Assembly: GCA_050245915.1 (NCBI GenBank) | Contig: JBFWWZ010000001.1 | Span: 62,001-126,000 of the forward strand | Direction: 5' to 3' | Source of the DNA: JBDSKH01 sp050245915 | GTDB taxonomy: Bacteria; Actinomycetota; Actinomycetes; Actinomycetales; Microbacteriaceae | DNA length: 64,000 nt | Shown: positions 58,796-64,000 of the stretch, piece after piece | Numbering within the stretch: the stretch's first letter is position 1 | Layout: every line of letters starts with the position of its first letter | Notes under the pieces: model-generated | Told to the model about the DNA's origin: nothing | What the model saw: the letters and a program-made list of their open reading frames with translations, nothing else | Database searches by the model: none | Program-made: the position numbers and the translations under genes

Positions 58796-60079
58796 ATGCC
58801 CCGCACCCCGATCTCGAACGCCGACCACCCGCGGGCGTACCCGATGCTGTGGGGCGGCACGGCATCCGCGAACCTGGCCGACGGCATCACCCTGGCGATC
58901 GGGCCGCTGCTCGCGGCATCGATCACCCGTGACCCGGCTCTCGTGGCGGGTCTGCTCGTGGCGCAACGGCTGCCGTGGTTCGTGTTCGTGCTGTTCTCCG
59001 GGGTCATCGTCGACCGCTTCGACCGGCGGATGCTGCTGGTGCTCGGCAACGCGCTGCGGTTCGTCGCGATCGGCGCGGTCACCGTCTCGCTCGCGTCGGG
59101 GGTGCGCGAGCTGTGGATGCTGTACGCGGCAGCGTTCCTGCTCGGGTGCGCCGAGACGATCGTCGACAACGCGTCCCTGGCGATCCTGCCGCTGCTGATC
59201 CGGCGCGACCGCATCCCGGATGCCAACGGCCGGCTGTTCGCGACGCAGTCGATCCTGAACGAACTGGCCGGTCCGCCGCTGGGGGCGCTGATCTTCGCGT
59301 TCTCGGCCGTCGCGGCCTACGCGTCGGGCAGCATCGCGTTCCTGCTCGCGGCCGTCATCTACTTCCTGCTGCCACGGCGCCTGGCGACGGGCGGGGAGGC
59401 GAAGCCCGCCGAGTCGGTGTGGCGCTCGCTCGGTGAGGGGCTGCGGGTGTTCGGTCGCACGCCCATCCTGATCGTGATGGCGTCGTCGGCTGCCGCGATC
59501 AATTTCTTCACCGGCGGCGCCGACGCCGTGCTGGTGCTCTATGTGCAGGATCGCCTCGGCCTCCCGGAAGCCGGATTCGGCATCCTGCTGGCCGCCGCCG
59601 CGCTGGGTGGCATCCCCGCCGGTCTGATCGGGCCCGCCGTCATCCGGCGGATCGGCGAAGGACCGGTGTGGGTGGGGTCGGTGTTCACCGCGGCCATCGG
59701 CTACGGAGTGGCGGCGGTGACGACGAACCCGATCGTCGTGGGTGCGCTGATGGTCGTGATCAGCTTCGGGTTCACGCTCGGCAACATCGTCGCCATCTCG
59801 GTGCGGCAGACGGCGATCCCGAACGCGATGCTCGGGCGCGTGACGAGCGTGTACCGCTTCCTGGCGGTCGGGGTGGTCCCGCTCGGTGCACTGCTCGGCG
59901 GGCTGACCGCGAGCGCTTTCGGCATCACCGCCCCGTTCTGGGTGGCGGGGGTCGGGCTCGTCCTGCTCGGCATCGTTACGGCGCCGTACATCCGCACGGC
60001 GCGCATCCGGGCGCTCACCGCCGGCGTGGTCGACTCTGAACCGGATGCGCCGCCCGTCTCGGGCAACGCGTCGGAGTAG
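58796..60079 (+). CDS. MFS transporter
   Basis: 427 residues from the ATG at 58796, about twelve membrane helices; the loop GVIVDRFDRRMLLVLGN between helices 2 and 3 is the MFS motif A. It resembles MFS_3/enterobactin-exporter-like efflux proteins; the substrate is unknown. In-frame ATGs at 58706 and 58766 would add 30 or 10 residues; 58706 lies inside the LexA box, so the shorter start is preferred. Confidence 0.87.
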   Translation: MPRTPISNADHPRAYPMLWGGTASANLADGITLAIGPLLAASITRDPALVAGLLVAQRLPWFVFVLFSGVIVDRFDRRMLLVLGNALRFVAIGAVTVSLASGVRELWMLYAAAFLLGCAETIVDNASLAILPLLIRRDRIPDANGRLFATQSILNELAGPPLGALIFAFSAVAAYASGSIAFLLAAVIYFLLPRRLATGGEAKPAESVWRSLGEGLRVFGRTPILIVMASSAAAINFFTGGADAVLVLYVQDRLGLPEAGFGILLAAAALGGIPAGLIGPAVIRRIGEGPVWVGSVFTAAIGYGVAAVTTNPIVVGALMVVISFGFTLGNIVAISVRQTAIPNAMLGRVTSVYRFLAVGVVPLGALLGGLTASAFGITAPFWVAGVGLVLLGIVTAPYIRTARIRALTAGVVDSEPDAPPVSGNASE

Positions 60080-60099
60080 ACGCGGGGTAGAAAGGTCTC

Positions 60100-60753
60100 A
60101 TGGTCGGCGTCGTCATCCCCCTCGTGATCGCCGCGACGATGACCGCCGTGATGCTCCGGCAGCAGGATCCGCGCAGACTGCGGATGCCATGGGTCACCCT
60201 GGCCATCTTCGCCCTCACCCTGGGGGTGGGTGCCTTCGCCGTCTTCGACGACGCGCTGCTGGATGCCATCCGCCGCGACGGCGGCAAACTCGCGTCGGGT
60301 GAGTGGTGGCGTCTGGTCACGCCGCTCGTGGGGCAGGACAGCGGCCTGAGCGGGCTCATCTTCAACCTCGTGCTGCTGGCGGTTCTCGGCGCCATCGTCG
60401 AGAACGTCCTCGGCCGCGCGCTGTTGCTGATCACCTACCTTGCGGCCGGCCTGCTGAGCGAGATCGCGGCGTACACGGTGATGCAGGGTCAGGGGTTCGC
60501 CGGCAACTCCGTCGCGACCTTCGGGCTTGCGGGTCTGCTCTGTGTGGCCGGGGTGGCGACCTCGTCGCCGGCTCGGTTCACCGGACTGTTCGGCCTGGTG
60601 TTCGGCATCGTGCTGCTCGCGATCTGGGATCTGCACGCGGTCGGATTCTTCGTCGGCGTGATCATCGGCCTCGTGCGCTGGCTGCGTCAGTGGATGCGGG
60701 GACGCCCCGCGCGGTCGGCCGGCAAGGTCGCGCCCGTTTCCGCCGGACCCTAG
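60100..60753 (+). CDS. rhomboid-like intramembrane protease family protein
   Basis: 217 residues with six to seven membrane helices. Rhomboid marks: GEWWRLVTPLVGQ, a Ser in GFAGNSVATFGLAG (in place of the usual GxSG) and His in LHAVGFFVGVIIG near the last helix. The GxSx context differs from the canonical GxSG, so proteolytic activity is uncertain. AAAGG precedes the ATG. The TAG stop shares CTAG with the convergent gene. Confidence 0.78.
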   Translation: MVGVVIPLVIAATMTAVMLRQQDPRRLRMPWVTLAIFALTLGVGAFAVFDDALLDAIRRDGGKLASGEWWRLVTPLVGQDSGLSGLIFNLVLLAVLGAIVENVLGRALLLITYLAAGLLSEIAAYTVMQGQGFAGNSVATFGLAGLLCVAGVATSSPARFTGLFGLVFGIVLLAIWDLHAVGFFVGVIIGLVRWLRQWMRGRPARSAGKVAPVSAGP

Positions 60754-61250
60754 GGGGCGGTGACGTCCGTGGGCGCCAGCAACCACGGCCACAACGCGGT
60801 GACCAAGATGATCCCGATTGCCGCAACCCCGAACAGGCTTAACCCGACCTCCCATATCTTGAAGGCTGCCCAGCGCTTGGCCCAGTTGATGGGTGTGTGA
60901 GGCCAAATGTCCACGTCATTGCGACGCTCACGCCACGGCTCGCTGTGGACGAGCATCCCTTTCGGACGCTTGCGCATGGCCTCGACATCCGCCAGCCACA
61001 TTCCATCCGCTACATCAGCCTGGCGGTGCCGGGCCATCAAGATCATGCTCAGGGCGGTGACAATGAGCGCGAGGCTCGCCGCGATGTACCTGGCCAATGC
61101 CGTGGAGTCGGAGGCGAGAGCGATCGTGAACAGGAACGCCTGGGCGGTCAAACTGATGATCGGCACTTGCCATGCCATGCTGTCGAAGCCTGCGCGACGT
61201 GCTGCGATTGCCGTGTAGATCGCGTCATCAGTGACCTCAGGTCTTGCCAT
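60750..61250 (-). CDS. membrane protein of unknown function, atypical composition
   Basis: 166 residues: two adjacent membrane helices (about 28-48 and 54-74), a charged cytoplasmic loop (ARHRQADVADGMWLADVEAM) and a third helix near the C-terminus. Codon usage is visibly less GC-biased than its neighbours (for example CAT, AAA, TTG and ATT codons), suggesting recent acquisition. TACTGT on the minus strand begins 12 nt upstream of the ATG (leaderless). No recognised domain. Confidence 0.76.
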   Translation of the reverse strand: MARPEVTDDAIYTAIAARRAGFDSMAWQVPIISLTAQAFLFTIALASDSTALARYIAASLALIVTALSMILMARHRQADVADGMWLADVEAMRKRPKGMLVHSEPWRERRNDVDIWPHTPINWAKRWAAFKIWEVGLSLFGVAAIGIILVTALWPWLLAPTDVTAP

Positions 61251-61307
61251 CCTCGAACAGTATTGCCCCGGCAAGTCCTCTGCCGCATCCCGAATAGCAT
61301 TGGAGGC
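61251..61307. promoter_or_regulatory. divergent leaderless promoters of the orphan membrane gene and gatB
   Basis: 57 bp. Minus strand TACTGT (61262-61257) 12 nt before ATG 61250; plus strand TAGCAT (61295-61300) 13 nt before ATG 61308. A GGAGG adjacent to the gatB ATG is too close to serve as a normal ribosome site. Confidence 0.7.
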
Positions 61308-62825
61308 ATGGCCAAGGCGGAACTGATGGACTTCGACAAGGCGCTCGAGCTGTTCGAGCCGGTGCTCGGGTTCGAGGTGCACGTCGAGCTGAGCACGCAG
61401 ACGAAGATGTTCAGCGATGCTCCGAACCCCGCGGCGCCGGGGGCCGACGTCAACGCCGGGTCGAACACGCACATCACGCCGGTCGACCTGGGGCTTCCGG
61501 GGTCGCTGCCGGTCGTGAACGAGAAGGCCGTCGAGTACGCGATCTCGCTCGGGCTGGCGCTCGGGTGCCAGATCGCGCCGCGCAGCACGTTCTCGCGCAA
61601 GAACTACTTCTACCCGGACCTGGCGAAGAACTACCAGATCTCGCAGTACGACGAGCCGATCGCCTTCGAGGGCTCGCTGGTGATCGAGCTCGAGGACGGC
61701 ACCGAGGTGACGGTGCCGATCGAGCGCGCGCACATGGAGGAGGACGCCGGCAAGCTCACCCACCTCGGGGGCGCGACCAAACGCATCCACGGTGCGGATG
61801 CATCCCTCGTCGACTACAACCGCGCCGGCGTGCCGCTCGTCGAGATCGTGACCAAGCCCATCTTCGGGGCCGAGGCCAACGCCCCCGCGGTCGGGAAGGC
61901 GTACGTGGGGACGATCCGCGACATCGTGCGCGCGCTCGGCATCTCGGAGGCGCGCATGGAGCGCGGCAACCTGCGGTGCGACGCGAACGTGTCACTGCGT
62001 CCGCGCGGACAGGAGAAGCTCGGCACCCGCACCGAGACCAAGAACGTGAACTCGCTCCGCTCCGTCGAGCGGGCGGTGCGGTACGAGATCCAGCGTCAGG
62101 CGGCGATCCTGGCCGCCGGGGGCACGATCACGCAGGAGACCCGTCATTGGCACGAGGACAGCGGCACCACCTCCGCCGGTCGCCCGAAGTCGGATGCCGA
62201 TGACTACCGCTATTTCCCCGAGCCGGACCTGCTGCCGATCGAGCCCGACGCCGAGTTGATCGAGAAGTTGCGTGCCGCGCTGCCTGAGGCGCCGGCGGTC
62301 ATGCGTAAGCGGCTTCGCACCGAGTGGGGGTTCACCGAGGCGGAGTTCCGCGACGTGCAGAACTCGGGACTGCTGGTCGAGCTCGTCGAGACCGTCGCGG
62401 CGGGCGCATCCCCGGCGCAGGCCCGCAAGTGGTGGACGGGCGAGATCGCCCGCCTCGCGAACCAGCGGGACGTGGAGCCGTCGTCTCTGATCACGCCCGC
62501 TTCGGTCGCCGCGGTGGTCGAACTCGTCGAGACCGGCGTCGTCAACGACAAGCTCGCCCGTCAGGTCATCGAGGGTGTGATCGCCGGCGAGGGCTCGCCG
62601 GCCGAGGTCGTGGCGTCGCGTGGCCTGAAGGTCGTCTCGGATGACGGCGCGCTGATCGCCGCGATCGATGAGGCACTCGCGGCTCAGCCGGATGTGCTCG
62701 AGAAGATCCGTGAAGGCAAGGTGCAGGCGGCCGGCGCGATCATCGGCGCGGTGATGAAGGCGATGGGCGGGTCTGCGGATGCCGGGCGCGTGCGGGAGCT
62801 GGTGCTGGAGCGGGCGGGGAGCTAG
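61308..62825 (+). CDS. gatB: Asp/Glu-tRNA amidotransferase subunit B
   Basis: tRNA-binding kinase subunit of GatCAB. 505 residues: VLGFEVHVELSTQTKMF, LPVVNEKAVEYAISLGLAL, KNYFYPDLAKNYQISQYD, HMEEDAGKLTH and DYNRAGVPLVEIVTKP, and a YqeY-like tail (VNDKLARQVIEGVIAGEG). In the tail linker VELVETVAAG and VVELVETG resemble repeat-encoded VVEPVET. A distant partner of gatC-gatA upstream. Confidence 0.95.
   Translation: MAKAELMDFDKALELFEPVLGFEVHVELSTQTKMFSDAPNPAAPGADVNAGSNTHITPVDLGLPGSLPVVNEKAVEYAISLGLALGCQIAPRSTFSRKNYFYPDLAKNYQISQYDEPIAFEGSLVIELEDGTEVTVPIERAHMEEDAGKLTHLGGATKRIHGADASLVDYNRAGVPLVEIVTKPIFGAEANAPAVGKAYVGTIRDIVRALGISEARMERGNLRCDANVSLRPRGQEKLGTRTETKNVNSLRSVERAVRYEIQRQAAILAAGGTITQETRHWHEDSGTTSAGRPKSDADDYRYFPEPDLLPIEPDAELIEKLRAALPEAPAVMRKRLRTEWGFTEAEFRDVQNSGLLVELVETVAAGASPAQARKWWTGEIARLANQRDVEPSSLITPASVAAVVELVETGVVNDKLARQVIEGVIAGEGSPAEVVASRGLKVVSDDGALIAAIDEALAAQPDVLEKIREGKVQAAGAIIGAVMKAMGGSADAGRVRELVLERAGS
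62513..62534. repeat. possible diverged VVEPVET-type repeat inside gatB
   Basis: Core GGTCGAACTCGTCGAGACC, three differences from the 22-bp consensus, read as VVELVET. A related stretch lies at 62371-62393. Could be chance similarity. Confidence 0.4.
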
Positions 62826-62831
62826 GCGCCC

Positions 62832-63974
62832 CTACTGCCCCACCTCAGGCACCACGTACCCCAACCCCTCGTACCAATCCCGCACAACCTGCATCTGCGA
62901 CGCATCGCAGGTGTACCCGTAGCCGATATCCACCTCGTACCACTCGTAGGAGCTGATCGGCACCTTGTGGTGCAGCGTCCAGCCGGGCAGGTAGGTGAGG
63001 GCGAAGCAGTCCGCCATGGTCTCGACGTCGCCGCCGAACGCGGCCACAGCATCCTCGGTCGCGGCAACGTTCGTCTGCTGCAGCACATGAGCGAACTCGT
63101 GGTACGCGACCCCCTGCTGGATGAACTCGGTCATGTACGGCAGCGACACATCGGCCGCGTCGATGTGCACGACGAGCGGGTTGTCGCTCGTCACACAGCC
63201 GAGCACGTCGCTGGCGCAGAGGCTGTCGGCGTCGTCGATCGCGGTGGTGACGAAGCCGGCTCCGAGGGAGTCGATCACCGACTCGTACACGGTGCCCGAC
63301 GCGTTCGTCGCTGCCTGCTCCTGTGCGGCGGTGAGTTTCGCCTCCAGGGCTTCGGTCTTCGCCTGCACATCGCGGGTGATCTTCGCGACGGCTGACGGGT
63401 TGTGCCGCTGCGCATACGCACGTGATGCGAACACGTCGAACTCGGTCGAGTCGACCAGCGTGCCGACTTTGTTGCCCTCGAACTTCGCCGCGGTGCCGAG
63501 CAGCTCACCCATCGCGGACGAGAACGTCTCCTTCTCGTCGATCATCTCCTGCTGCTGCTCGATGAGGGTCAGCGCCTCCTGCAGACGCATGTACGCCAGG
63601 TAGAACACGACCCCGGCGCCGACCAGCGCGAGGCTCAGGAGGGTGACCGTGATGATCCACCCGATCGGGCGCTTCTTCTTCACCTTCTTCGGCGGCGGCA
63701 CCTCCTCCACAGGCGGGGCCACGTCGACGGTCGCCGGTGCGGCGGGCGTCACCGGGGCGTCGTAGACCGACGGGAACGGTGACGCAGCGGGCGGCGTGTA
63801 CGCCGGGGGAGGGAAAGCAGGGGGTGCGGATGCCGGGGGCGCCGACGGCGGCGGCACCGGCTCATAGGCGGGCGGCTGCACCGGCGGGACGACGGGCTCG
63901 TACGCCGGCGGCTGCACCGGCGGAACCGGCTGGTATCCCGGCGGCGGGGGCTGCTCAGGAGGCGGGTACGACAT
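62832..63974 (-). CDS. membrane-anchored zincin-like protein with Pro-rich cytoplasmic region
   Basis: 380 residues. Residues 1-95 are Pro/Ala/Tyr-rich with an exact repeat PPVQPPAYEPV; a basic KKVKKKRP precedes one membrane helix (about 105-127). The extracellular part begins with a short coiled coil and contains AYHEFAHVLQQT, an HExxH zinc site, followed by a downstream acidic motif (DVETMADCFALTYLPG). Probably a surface metallopeptidase or a degenerate relative; the substrate is unknown. TAACCT on the minus strand begins 11 nt upstream (leaderless). Confidence 0.83.
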   Translation of the reverse strand: MSYPPPEQPPPPGYQPVPPVQPPAYEPVVPPVQPPAYEPVPPPSAPPASAPPAFPPPAYTPPAASPFPSVYDAPVTPAAPATVDVAPPVEEVPPPKKVKKKRPIGWIITVTLLSLALVGAGVVFYLAYMRLQEALTLIEQQQEMIDEKETFSSAMGELLGTAAKFEGNKVGTLVDSTEFDVFASRAYAQRHNPSAVAKITRDVQAKTEALEAKLTAAQEQAATNASGTVYESVIDSLGAGFVTTAIDDADSLCASDVLGCVTSDNPLVVHIDAADVSLPYMTEFIQQGVAYHEFAHVLQQTNVAATEDAVAAFGGDVETMADCFALTYLPGWTLHHKVPISSYEWYEVDIGYGYTCDASQMQVVRDWYEGLGYVVPEVGQ

Positions 63975-64000
63975 ACGCGAGGTTATCGCGGATTCAGGGC

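Noticed and set aside
1..64000. tRNA, rRNA, insertion sequence or prophage genes
   Set aside because: No intergenic stretch has cloverleaf-like or IS-end structure that I could see, and no transposase or phage protein frame was recognised.

Overview
The window is a contiguous stretch of a high-GC actinobacterial chromosome, most likely a Microbacteriaceae genome and probably Microbacterium or a close relative. Three things point there: very high GC in coding sequence, the conserved actinobacterial order trmD / rplS-lepB-rnhB-DUF2469-yraN-comM-dprA-xerC-rpsB-tsf-pyrH-frr-cdsA, and a dispersed palindromic repeat that encodes VVEPVET-like peptides, which I associate with this family. I see no tRNA, rRNA, CRISPR array, insertion sequence or prophage.

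Layout. 1-23.6 kb is mainly a housekeeping block: tRNA methylation (trmD), N-terminal methionine removal (map), ribosomal proteins L19 and S2, EF-Ts, ribosome recycling, signal peptidase LepB, RNase HII, DNA uptake/recombination genes (yraN, comM, dprA, xerC), UMP kinase and phospholipid synthesis (cdsA), followed by a DivIVA-repeat protein, a transglycosylase-like protein, a Na+/H+ antiporter, a hydrolase and a rhodanese. 23.6-29.4 kb holds envelope and cytoskeleton-like genes: an AI-2E family permease, a 605-residue coiled-coil DivIVA/Scy-like protein, a membrane protein with an embedded lipobox, and a thioredoxin-TPR protein. 29.5-45.6 kb is a glycogen locus (glgB, glgE, glgP, glgX). It is interrupted by a five-gene secretion cluster: three exported proteins with SipW-type signal regions, one of them with a ricin-B lectin-like module, an anchored exported protein, and a dedicated Ser-His signal peptidase. 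45.6-52.8 kb carries a cysteine desulfurase, an MBOAT/AlgX-like O-acetylation pair, mnmA and ligA. 52.8-64 kb carries a MOSC protein, a DUF1023 hydrolase behind an array of GC palindromes, and gatC-gatA separated from gatB by HNH endonuclease, MFS, rhomboid-like and orphan genes. The last gene is a membrane-anchored zincin-like protein.

Gene expression. Twenty-three first or single genes have a TANNNT hexamer whose first T lies 11-13 nt upstream of the start codon, the geometry of leaderless transcription; this supports many start choices, including a 52-residue membrane protein. glgX and the divergent cysteine desulfurase share one 19-bp gap in which the two -10 hexamers overlap by 5 bp. Operon-internal genes usually overlap by 1 or 4 nt. 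A perfect actinobacterial LexA box lies in front of the DUF222/HNH gene.

The most interesting items are the SipW-type secretion cluster inside the glycogen locus, the overlapping divergent leaderless promoters, the palindrome array shared by two distant loci, palindromic repeats absorbed into coding sequence, and the LexA box. All functional calls are from reading the sequence only; no database search was possible.
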